From JBMYYR01 sp049609625 (GTDB lineage: Bacteria > Bacteroidota > Bacteroidia > Flavobacteriales > CAJXXR01): a stretch of DNA of 21,916 nucleotides. The translations under genes and the position numbers were made by a program. The notes beneath the pieces were generated by a model. It did no database searches. It was not told where the DNA came from and worked only from the letters and a program-made list of their open reading frames with translations. The stretch lies in the NCBI GenBank assembly GCA_049609625.1, contig JBMYYR010000035.1, positions 1-21,916 of the forward strand, in the 5' to 3' direction. Below are positions 7,276-13,898 of this stretch, one piece after another (the first letter of the stretch is position 1; each line of letters opens with the position of its first letter).

Positions 7276-7970
7276 AGGGACTGTATCTCATCTTAGATTT
7301 AGGAAGTCTTTTAGTGCCTTTACTATTTAGCTTTCATCCAAAAATTCAGTTTTATAAACAATGGAAAACGGTACTTCCTGGTATGTTTATTTCGGGAATA
7401 ATTTACCTTGTTTGGGATGTCCTGTTTACTCAACAAGGTGTTTGGGGCTTCAATCCAGACTATCTGATTGGTATTCAGATTTATAATCTTCCATTAGAAG
7501 AAGTTTTATTCTTCTTTTGCATTCCCTACGCCTGTTTGTTTACTCACTATACACTCACAAAAATCTATCCTCAATTAGGCTTAAAACAAAGCACAACTTC
7601 AATTGTTAGTCTTGTGTATTCTATACTCTTATTGATTTTAATCTTTGCTTTTTCCGAACAAGACTATACGTTCGTAAACGCCACAGTAACCTTAATAATA
7701 GTATGGATAAGCTATTGGTTTGATTCTAAAATCTTAGCTAAGTTCTTTGTTACCTATCTGATTATTTTACTACCTTTTTTTATTGTAAATGGCATTCTTA
7801 CAGGTAGTTTCATTGACAATGAAGTGGTTTGGTACAACAACTTAGAAAACACGAATCTAAGAATCGGGACAATTCCTGTGGAAGACACTATCTATGCCTT
7901 TGGAATGTTGTTATTGCCTTTGTTTATTGCACGATTTTTGGAGCGTACGGTGTTTCGCCCCAAGCTTTAG
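7272..7970 (+). CDS. Lycopene beta-cyclase (fused CrtYc/CrtYd heterodimer-type, integral membrane)
   Basis: The 232-residue protein is strongly hydrophobic, with about six or seven membrane segments, and consists of two related halves. Each half carries the PxE(E/D) motif of CrtYc/CrtYd cyclases: PLEEVLFFFCIPY at 74-86 and PVEDTIYAFGMLLLP at 202-216. Such proteins are single-chain versions of the two-subunit actinobacterial cyclase and convert lycopene to beta-carotene. The length fits this fused form, about twice one subunit. It is the last gene of the operon, overlapping crtZ by four bases, and it meets a convergent gene only 22 bases downstream. The beta rather than epsilon specificity is inferred from the crtZ neighbour. 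Confidence 0.9.
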   Translation: MKGLYLILDLGSLLVPLLFSFHPKIQFYKQWKTVLPGMFISGIIYLVWDVLFTQQGVWGFNPDYLIGIQIYNLPLEEVLFFFCIPYACLFTHYTLTKIYPQLGLKQSTTSIVSLVYSILLLILIFAFSEQDYTFVNATVTLIIVWISYWFDSKILAKFFVTYLIILLPFFIVNGILTGSFIDNEVVWYNNLENTNLRIGTIPVEDTIYAFGMLLLPLFIARFLERTVFRPKL

Positions 7971-7992
7971 AGTTTAAAACGTTTAGCTGGTT

Positions 7993-8637
7993 TTAGGCTC
8001 GCACAAAAGGATTGTTTAGTTTTTCAAAACCAACTGTTGTTTTAGGGCCATGACCCGAATGCAATACAGTTTCGTCGGGAAGTTTATACACGATGTTTTG
8101 AATTGAGTTGACCAAGTCATCAGAATTGCAAAACGGCAAATCGGTACGTCCTACAGATTGACGAAAAATAACATCACCAACTATACACTGGTTGCTTTCG
8201 GGATGATGAAAAATAAGATGACCTGGTGCATGGCCTGGGCAAAAGAAAATATCAAGACTGGTGTTGCCAAAGTTCAGCGTTTCGGCTTCGGTGATGGCCT
8301 GCCCATAGTTTTTAGGGAAATCTTTGAACTCCAAACCAAATTGTTTGGCTTGTTGGCTTACTCGTTCAAGCAAAACGGCATCTTTGGGATGAAAATATGG
8401 CTGAAGTCCCCATGTGTTTTCCACAAATTCCCAACCCATCACATGGTCGATATGACAGTGTGTGTTGACCAATTTTACGAGCTTTAGCTCATGCTTAGTA
8501 ATGAACTGAAAAAGTTCTAATTCTTCCTCAGCACCAGAGCAACCTGGGTCTATAAGTATAGCTTCCTTGCTGTCGTCGTAGAGCAAATAGGTGTTTTCTT
8601 GGAACGGACCAAAAGTAAATGATTGAATGTGTAACAT
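7993..8637 (-). CDS. Metallo-beta-lactamase-fold hydrolase (glyoxalase II-like)
   Basis: The 214-residue protein is a compact metal-dependent hydrolase of the glyoxalase II/YcbL group. The metal site is clear: THCHIDH at residues 59-65 (H60, H62, D64, H65), H136 in CPGHAPGH, D155 in IVGDVIF and H196 in LHSGHGPKT. The length matches the short, single-domain subgroup that lacks the C-terminal glutathione-binding helices of true glyoxalase II, so the substrate is uncertain (a thioester or other ester). It faces the carotenoid operon tail to tail with 22 bases between them. It is separated from the upstream minus-strand gene by a strong terminator, so it probably has its own promoter, which I could not identify. 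Confidence 0.9.
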   Translation of the reverse strand: MLHIQSFTFGPFQENTYLLYDDSKEAILIDPGCSGAEEELELFQFITKHELKLVKLVNTHCHIDHVMGWEFVENTWGLQPYFHPKDAVLLERVSQQAKQFGLEFKDFPKNYGQAITEAETLNFGNTSLDIFFCPGHAPGHLIFHHPESNQCIVGDVIFRQSVGRTDLPFCNSDDLVNSIQNIVYKLPDETVLHSGHGPKTTVGFEKLNNPFVRA

Positions 8638-8670
8638 GGTTGGTTTTTTGAAGGTTTTCTGATGTTCAAC

Positions 8671-8703
8671 AAAAAAAAGAGAGACTTCCGAAAAAGTCTC
8701 TCT
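8671..8703 (-). terminator. Intrinsic terminator of the PorE-like gene
   Basis: On the minus strand AGAGAGACTT (8703-8694) pairs perfectly with AAGTCTCTCT (8687-8678) around a TTTCGG loop, with a run of T residues beyond the stem down to 8671. It lies 31 bases after the stop codon of the 8734-10875 gene and ends 34 bases before the start of the hydrolase gene. Confidence 0.93.
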
Positions 8704-8733
8704 GTTGTATTTTAGTAGAAATACGGTTTTAGT

Positions 8734-10875
8734 TTAGTATTTTCCAAATTTTTGAGCACGTTTGGCTTCAGGTGTTTCGTTCGGATCTGGTTTAAGTTGT
8801 TTAAAATCCGTTCGACGATTGTATTGTCTCGCTTTTTCTTGATTAGCTTTAGACAAGGTGTTGATGTAAGCTTCGGTTAGAACCTGACCAGCATTCAGCT
8901 CACCATCTTGAGTCATCATGGTGTAAGGTTCGGCTTCGCCTCTACCTTCAGCTTCCAGTCTGTCGGCAGCAATACCTTTCGATATCAGATAATCTACACA
9001 AGCTTGCGCACGTGCCTGAGAAAGAACATTGTTAGCTTCTGTGCCACCAATATGGTCGGTGTGCGATCTTAGTTTGATCCGAAGCTGTGTATTGGATTCT
9101 AAAACTCTAGCTAGGTGATCTAAATCAATACGAGCTTCTGGTCTAAGTGTCGATTGCCCAAAATCGTACTCAATATGTGGCAATACTACAGGTAGACGCT
9201 GAACAACCAAAGCTGTATCAAGCGTAAAGTCGTACTCATAGCCTTCTTCGCCTCGTTCAAAATCGCCAACTTTGAAGCCTTTTGTTGAAAATTGGTGAGT
9301 AAATTTTCCATAATCTTCTGACATGTAAGCTAAATTATAGTCAACGTCTCTGGATAAATGTTCGGGCTTAAATTCATAATTACCCTCAGCATCAGTAACG
9401 GTTTCGTGTATAGAGCCGTCGCTACCTTCTAAGCGAATTTTTAAGTTTTTGATGGGTTTATTGGTTTCTCCATCAATCAGTTGACCTTTGAAGTTGAAAT
9501 ACGTATTCAGTAATTTAAACGAATAAATATCATCCATACCCATGCCACCTTTTCGGTTAGAGGTCATAAATCCTTCGGCGTAGGTATTGCCTTTAAATGC
9601 CATTCCGAAATCATCGTAGGATGAGTTGATCGGATAGCCCATATTGGTTGGTGTAGCAAAAATGCCATCTTCATCTGCTTGCGAACGGTAGATGTCATAT
9701 CCACCTAAAGTTTGATGACCTGTAGAAGAGAAAAATAAAGTACCGTCTACATGAACCGTTGGGAAACCTTCGTTGCCTCTGGTGTTGATTTCTGGGCCTA
9801 AATTTTTAGGTTTTGTCCATTTCTTTTTTCGTTTGTCAAATTCGGTAGACCAAATATCCATACCTCCATAGCCGCCTTCTAGGTTGGCCACAAAATAGAG
9901 TGTTCTTTCGTTCGGATGAATCGCAGGGTGCATCAAGTCAATAAACATATCTTCGCCTTGATTCACAGGAATATTGAGCTGAGTGCCTTCTTCCCAGCCT
10001 CCGCCTTTTCGTTTCGATACAAAAATACGTTGCCCATCATAGACGTCTTTTTCATACACCCCTTGGGTATAATACATCATGTTGGCTTTTGGTGTAAGGC
10101 TTACCGTTCCTTCTTCGTGTTTGGTGTTGATGGTTTCTTCGGCATCGCCCGTACCCATAGCTCCTAAAGAAACCGCACGTTCCCATTTTGGGGCTTGTGG
10201 TTTTTTAGATTTGTTTCTCGATGAACTTCGGCGTTTCTTTTTCTCAATTTTAGTTCCCCAAATATCAGCAAAAGGCTGCCCCGTTTGGTCAGAGATCCGA
10301 CTTCCCGTAACGGCTTCTCTTGTTGTTGTGAAGAGCAACACCGAATAGTCTTTTTTGGCAAAAGCAGGGGAATAGTCCATGCCTCGCGAGTTGAATCGCT
10401 TTTGATTCGCTAACTCATAAAGGGTTTGGTTGTCCATTTGCTTGAGGGCAAACATCGAGTTTTCGATGCCTTTTTCTGCTCTTTTGTCTCCCGGTACAAG
10501 ATTTTGATAAGCATTGTAGTTTTCTAAAGCTAAATCGTATTTACCTAAATTGGCCTGGGCTTCAGCAAGATATAAAATAGCAATAGGGTCTTCATAGCGC
10601 ATCTTTACAGTTCGCTTGAGGTAGTTTTCGGCTTGGCGGTAGTTTCCTAATCGTCGAGCACATTCAGCCATTTTAAAGCTGATGTATTGCTTTTCAGTTT
10701 TGTCGTTGGCGCGGCCATAAGCGTTTTTGTAGCGCTCCGAAGCTTTGTGATATTCACCAAGGTCAAAAGCAATGTCTGCTTTTTTTGTGCGTTTGGTTTG
10801 GGCGTCGAGTTCATACGGCATCAACATTAAAGTCGTGCTTAGTAATGCTCCCGCAACAAGTTTTGAGATGTTCAT
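8734..10875 (-). CDS. PorE-like outer-membrane-associated protein: TPR, beta-propeller, regulatory-like domain and OmpA domain
   Basis: The 713-residue protein has a signal peptide (about 1-26, ending YELDAQ). TPR-type helices follow at about 33-150 (DLGEYHKASERYKNAYG, LGKYDLALENYNAYQ), then a PD40/WD40-like propeller at about 165-455 with repeats such as HPNERTLYFVANLEGGYGG and VDGTLFFSSTG. A carboxypeptidase-regulatory-like domain lies at about 460-535 (FNFKGQLIDGETNKPIKNLK), and an OmpA peptidoglycan-binding domain at about 563-693 (YDFGQSTLRPEA, RSHTDHIGG, YNRRTDFKQ). This order matches PorE of Porphyromonas, a component of the type IX secretion system, but flavobacteria carry several paralogs, so I leave the symbol open. 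A lysine/arginine-rich stretch at 209-230 interrupts the propeller. The ATG at 10875 is preferred over an in-frame TTG at 10941 because it places the signal peptide at the N-terminus. Confidence 0.87.
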   Translation of the reverse strand: MNISKLVAGALLSTTLMLMPYELDAQTKRTKKADIAFDLGEYHKASERYKNAYGRANDKTEKQYISFKMAECARRLGNYRQAENYLKRTVKMRYEDPIAILYLAEAQANLGKYDLALENYNAYQNLVPGDKRAEKGIENSMFALKQMDNQTLYELANQKRFNSRGMDYSPAFAKKDYSVLLFTTTREAVTGSRISDQTGQPFADIWGTKIEKKKRRSSSRNKSKKPQAPKWERAVSLGAMGTGDAEETINTKHEEGTVSLTPKANMMYYTQGVYEKDVYDGQRIFVSKRKGGGWEEGTQLNIPVNQGEDMFIDLMHPAIHPNERTLYFVANLEGGYGGMDIWSTEFDKRKKKWTKPKNLGPEINTRGNEGFPTVHVDGTLFFSSTGHQTLGGYDIYRSQADEDGIFATPTNMGYPINSSYDDFGMAFKGNTYAEGFMTSNRKGGMGMDDIYSFKLLNTYFNFKGQLIDGETNKPIKNLKIRLEGSDGSIHETVTDAEGNYEFKPEHLSRDVDYNLAYMSEDYGKFTHQFSTKGFKVGDFERGEEGYEYDFTLDTALVVQRLPVVLPHIEYDFGQSTLRPEARIDLDHLARVLESNTQLRIKLRSHTDHIGGTEANNVLSQARAQACVDYLISKGIAADRLEAEGRGEAEPYTMMTQDGELNAGQVLTEAYINTLSKANQEKARQYNRRTDFKQLKPDPNETPEAKRAQKFGKY

Positions 10876-10954
10876 CTTGTTATACAATTGATTCTGATTT
10901 TTCGATTTCGTGCTAAAATAAGGATTTATTTTTAGTTTCAAACCTTTAACTGAG

Positions 10955-10962
10955 CAAATCTA
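10955..10962 (-). promoter_or_regulatory. Putative -7 promoter box (TAGATTTG) for the PorE-like gene
   Basis: Read on the minus strand, TAGATTTG fits TAnnTTTG and lies about 80 bases before the ATG at 10875, giving a leader of roughly 70 bases. This supports the downstream ATG rather than the TTG at 10941, which would leave almost no leader. No good -33 TTG was found. Confidence 0.5.
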
Positions 10963-11017
10963 TTTTTTTTATATTATTTTTTCTTTTTATGAATCCAATT
11001 TGATGATTTTTGGATAG

Positions 11018-11033
11018 AAAAATGATCATTTTT
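11018..11033. repeat. 16-base perfect palindrome in the divergent intergenic region
   Basis: AAAAATGATCATTTTT is fully self-complementary and lies between the PorE-like gene and ispD, about 56 bases upstream of the proposed TAGATTTG box. It could be a dimeric regulator site, or a chance result of A and T runs around TGATCA. Confidence 0.4.
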
Positions 11034-11100
11034 TTCACTTTATTTGATTTTGGATGTTGTGAAATACTTTTTTATAAGATATTTACATCGGGATTAATGG

Positions 11101-11110
11101 TTGGCGCCAA
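11101..11110. repeat. 10-base GC-centred palindrome upstream of ispD
   Basis: TTGGCGCCAA is a perfect palindrome in an otherwise AT-rich spacer, 108 bases before the ispD start. A GC-rich core in such a region is unusual and suggests a protein-binding site, but I recognise no specific regulator. Confidence 0.4.
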
Positions 11111-11123
11111 ATCATTCAATAAT

Positions 11124-11158
11124 GAGTTTATGAGTGTTTGAAAGAAAACTCAAAACTC
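11124..11158 (+). promoter_or_regulatory. Nested hairpin in the ispD leader region
   Basis: GAGTTT (11124-11129) can pair with AAACTC (11153-11158), and GAGTGTTT (11132-11139) with AAACTC (11146-11151) inside it, around a GAAAGA loop. No T run follows, so it is not a terminator. It may be a leader structure or a pair of half sites. Confidence 0.3.
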
Positions 11159-11217
11159 TACCTATAATGGCCATGTTTAAGGGCTAGTGTCTAAGGGTGA
11201 TGTTATAAAGCAGTATT

Positions 11218-11883
11218 ATGAAAAACGTACTCATTATTTTAGCGGGAGGCAGAGGCTTAAGGATGAAAACTAAGCAGGCTAAGCAGTTTATTCGGATTGA
11301 TGGAAAGACTATTTTGCAACATACCTTAGATCTTTTTCTGACTCATAAGCCTGAGCTTGAAGTTGTTTTGGCTTTGGCAGAAAGCGAGCATCAGTTTTGG
11401 TTGGAAGAAACGGCCACTTGGAAATTTAGAGCCCAAATTACCCTTGCCAAAGGCGGAAAAGAACGTTTTTTTTCGGTTAAAAATGCCTTGAATCATATCA
11501 ATGGCCCTGCTCGGGTGTTCATTCATGACGCTGTACGTCCTGTGCTTTCCGAGGCGTTTTTAGGTCGAATTTTTGAATTAGAATCTTCTATTCAAGCTGC
11601 AATCCCTATTGTTCCGGTCGTAAGTTCCATTCGCTCCAAAACATCCGACGGGAAAACCAAAGCGGAAGATCGTTCTAGATTTGTTGAGGTGCAGACACCT
11701 CAAGTGTTTGATTTTGAACTTGTTAAAAAAGCTTATTCGCAGACATATAACCCGTGTTTTACTGACGACGCCAGTGTGGTTGAGGCTTTAGGTTTTGATG
11801 TCGAAACTTTTGATGGAGAATCGACCAACATAAAACTAACTTATGCCGAAGATTTGGAGAGGTTGAAACAAAGGCTTAGTTAA
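11218..11883 (+). CDS. ispD: 2-C-methyl-D-erythritol 4-phosphate cytidylyltransferase
   Basis: This 221-residue enzyme transfers CMP from CTP to methylerythritol phosphate, the third step of the MEP isoprenoid pathway in the cytosol. The N-terminal nucleotide-binding signature is LAGGRGLRMKTKQAKQF (8-24). Further family motifs are GGKERFFSVKNAL (79-91), HDAVRP (103-108), EVQTPQVF (157-164) and TDDASVVE (182-189). In the usual PKQF motif the proline is replaced by alanine (AKQF at 21-24), but the lysine is kept. The gene starts a three-gene operon, with one base separating it from the next gene. Its product feeds the isoprenoid pool used by the carotenoid genes nearby, although it lies in a different operon. 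Confidence 0.93.
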   Translation: MKNVLIILAGGRGLRMKTKQAKQFIRIDGKTILQHTLDLFLTHKPELEVVLALAESEHQFWLEETATWKFRAQITLAKGGKERFFSVKNALNHINGPARVFIHDAVRPVLSEAFLGRIFELESSIQAAIPIVPVVSSIRSKTSDGKTKAEDRSRFVEVQTPQVFDFELVKKAYSQTYNPCFTDDASVVEALGFDVETFDGESTNIKLTYAEDLERLKQRLS

Positions 11884-11884
11884 A

Positions 11885-12526
11885 ATGATAGAACATCTAC
11901 CCAACACCCTAAGCCAAGCCGATGCCTTAACTTGGTATCTTTTTAGTATTCTGTTGCTGTTCTCGTGGTTCAAATATCGACAGTTTGGTAGTTTTTTGAG
12001 TCAAAAATTCGACGCTTTAATTCTGTTCAAACCTATCGAACCATTGCCGCACAAAACATTTTCAAAAATTGAAAGTTTTATTCTACTCATTCTTCAGCAA
12101 GTAAACTACACGTTATTACTCAAGTTCTATTTTAATTTTTCTAGCCAAGTCTTCTTCATTTCTGCGTTTTTATTGTCGTTTTTAATCGCTTTTCGATCAG
12201 TTTTAATTAATTTTTTAGGTTTTTTGTTCCAAAAACAAAACATCGCCCGTTCGGTTTTGTACTATATTAGTTATTTTGAATCAAAATTATTTTTTCCTGT
12301 TTTAGCCCTGGTTTTGCTCCAGTTTTACTTCCCCACCTTGGCGTATTTAAGTCCAATTTGCCTTGGATTTTTAGTCGGTATTTATCTCTTTTTGCGCTAT
12401 CGAATTTGTCATCAAATATTTATTCAACATAGGGTGTCGATGTTTTATATTTTTTTATACTTTTGTTGCCTCGAAATTTCCCCTATTTACTGGGGTTTAT
12501 ACCTGCTAACCAAAGGATATGTCTAA
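11885..12526 (+). CDS. DUF4271 family integral membrane protein
   Basis: The 213-residue protein is very hydrophobic, with about five or six predicted membrane segments (for example around residues 14-30, 64-84, 88-114, 128-150, 154-168 and 180-205). I recognise it as DUF4271 mainly from composition, size and its position directly before a hemD-like gene, an arrangement common in flavobacteria. No catalytic motif is visible. It begins one base after the ispD stop and overlaps the next gene by eight bases, so the three are likely co-transcribed. Function is unknown; a link to haem or envelope biology is only suggested by the neighbour. Confidence 0.8.
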   Translation: MIEHLPNTLSQADALTWYLFSILLLFSWFKYRQFGSFLSQKFDALILFKPIEPLPHKTFSKIESFILLILQQVNYTLLLKFYFNFSSQVFFISAFLLSFLIAFRSVLINFLGFLFQKQNIARSVLYYISYFESKLFFPVLALVLLQFYFPTLAYLSPICLGFLVGIYLFLRYRICHQIFIQHRVSMFYIFLYFCCLEISPIYWGLYLLTKGYV

Positions 12527-13301
12527 GACACTAACGAAAGAGATGACAAAAGAAAACGTTGCGGTAAAAACCATACTTGTATCACAGCCAGCGCCCACTC
12601 AAGATAGCTCACCCTATTTTGATTTGATTAAAAAAATGAATGTCAAAATTGATTTCCGTTCTTTTATTCATGTTCAAGGCGTAGAGGCTACAGAATTTAG
12701 AAAGGAACGTATTAACTTATCTGATTATCAGTCGGTTATATTGACTAGCAAAAATGCGGTTGATCATTTTTTTAGAATCGCTAAAGAAATGCGCTACGAG
12801 ATTCCGATTGCTCTAAAGTATTATTGTGTTTCGGAGGCTATTGCCCTTTATTTACAGAAATATGTTGTTTATCGAAAACGAAAAATCTGTTTCGGAAAGT
12901 TAAAATTTGCCGATTTGATGACGACCATCAAAAAAAACAAATCAGAAAAATTTTTGTTGCCAACCTCAGATATTTTAAAGCCAGTGATTCCAGAACTTTT
13001 GGATGCTGCAAATATCGATTACAAAAGAGCTGTTTTGTTTCGTACGGTTTGTAGCGATTTGTCTGATTTGGAGGATGTGTTCTATGATATTTTGGTGTTT
13101 TATTCGCCGTCAGGCATCAAGTCCTTATTTCAGAATTTTCCCGACTTTGTGCAAAACAATACCCGCATTGCTACCTTTGGCCCAACAACAACAAAAGCCG
13201 CTCAGGAACATGGCTTAGAGGTTGATATTCAGGTGCCAACACCAAAAGCACCTTCCATGACAATGGCTTTGGAACAGTATATCAAAGCGTCAAGAAAATA
13301 A
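12519..13301 (+). CDS. hemD: Uroporphyrinogen-III synthase
   Basis: The 260-residue protein resembles HemD, which closes hydroxymethylbilane to uroporphyrinogen III with inversion of ring D, the branch point for haem, sirohaem and cobalamin. The family is poorly conserved. Recognisable parts are ILVSQPAP near the start (19-26), VILTSKNAVDHFF (73-85), VFYSPSGIKSLF in the second lobe, and the C-terminal ATFGPTTTKAAQEHG. The two-lobe layout and length fit. The ATG at 12519 overlaps the DUF4271 gene by eight bases; a second in-frame ATG at 12543 is also possible. No other haem genes are in the window. Confidence 0.83.
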   Translation: MSKTLTKEMTKENVAVKTILVSQPAPTQDSSPYFDLIKKMNVKIDFRSFIHVQGVEATEFRKERINLSDYQSVILTSKNAVDHFFRIAKEMRYEIPIALKYYCVSEAIALYLQKYVVYRKRKICFGKLKFADLMTTIKKNKSEKFLLPTSDILKPVIPELLDAANIDYKRAVLFRTVCSDLSDLEDVFYDILVFYSPSGIKSLFQNFPDFVQNNTRIATFGPTTTKAAQEHGLEVDIQVPTPKAPSMTMALEQYIKASRK

Positions 13302-13682
13302 GTTGAGTCCAGACAGTTTTATAACGACATCTTGCGTGTTTTTTTGGTGTTATTAGACTCTATAGACCATAAATATTACATTGTAACATGATGATTTGTC
13401 CAGCATACAGTTGGCTCTGTGAGAGTGAAGCGCTATCGTGTTCCTGCCCGTTAAGTTGCGGAAGGCTGTTGAGCCTAAATTAAAAAGAATTTTTCTGATA
13501 TACTTAGATGTTAAGTTTCGTACTCTAGCACAAAGGCGAGTTTTTGCAAGCGCAATGTGTTATGGCTCTAGAATATCTAAAATAAGCGGGCGAGGAGAAA
13601 AAAGAAAACATGTGATTTTGCTTTCAAAATGCAATAGCATCGAAATTAAAAAACTAACTTTGTTGGTTCAAAAAATAACATT
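13302..13682. other. 381-base gap of unclear content between hemD and tatA
   Basis: No convincing gene is seen. An 82-codon frame at 13438-13686 runs through the tatA start and has no recognisable motif. The middle part (about 13400-13480) is richer in G and C than the usual flavobacterial spacer. It contains a small perfect hairpin, AGGCT-GTTG-AGCCT at 13463-13476. Near the start, GAGTC and ATAAC can pair with GTTAT and GACTC about 40 bases later, without a T run. A small RNA, a long leader or a decayed gene are all possible. I do not see features of tmRNA, RNase P RNA, SRP RNA or tRNA. Confidence 0.4.
13655..13662 (+). promoter_or_regulatory. Putative -7 promoter box (TAACTTTG) for tatA
   Basis: TAACTTTG fits TAnnTTTG exactly and lies 20 bases before the tatA ATG, giving a leader of about 13 bases. 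This implies that tatA and the genes after it are transcribed separately from hemD. Confidence 0.6.
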
Positions 13683-13883
13683 ATGATTTCAGCAAGTATA
13701 CCTCTATTGGGTGCGCCCTCGCCAACGACCATCATAGTTACGGTGGTGGTTATTCTTTTGCTCTTCGGAGGAAAGAAAATTCCAGAATTGATGCGTGGCT
13801 TAGGCTCTGGTTTAAAGGAGTTTAAAGACGCGTCGAAAGAAGACGACAGCAAAGAAATTGAAGACAAAGACAAAAAGAAGTAA
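13683..13883 (+). CDS. tatA: Twin-arginine translocase subunit TatA/TatE
   Basis: The 66-residue protein is a small TatA-type component of the Tat system, which exports folded proteins across the inner membrane. It has one membrane helix (about 16-29), the hinge FGGKKIPELMRGLGSGLKEFK (the family FGxxKxPE motif with an amphipathic helix), and a charged, disordered tail of Asp, Glu and Lys. The hinge lacks the Glu before the helix end typical of TatB, and the length fits TatA. It sits just before gatA, with 15 bases between them, and has its own promoter box. No tatC is in the window. Confidence 0.94.
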   Translation: MISASIPLLGAPSPTTIIVTVVVILLLFGGKKIPELMRGLGSGLKEFKDASKEDDSKEIEDKDKKK

Positions 13884-13898
13884 CCACTAAACCGATTG

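Noticed and set aside
7971..7992. A shared terminator between the lycopene cyclase and the convergent hydrolase gene
   Set aside because: The 22-base junction has only a short AAACGTTT palindrome and no stem with a T run on either strand.
8158..8487. A 109-codon open frame on the plus strand
   Set aside because: It lies wholly inside the metallo-hydrolase gene on the opposite strand, whose metal-site motifs are unmistakable. It is a shadow frame.
10876..10941. TTG start 22 codons upstream for the PorE-like protein
   Set aside because: It would put a polar, lysine-rich stretch before a clear signal peptide and leave almost no leader after the TAGATTTG box.
13438..13686. An 82-codon open frame in the spacer before tatA
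   Set aside because: It runs across the tatA start codon, has no recognisable motif, overlaps the tatA promoter box, and its basic composition looks like translated non-coding sequence.
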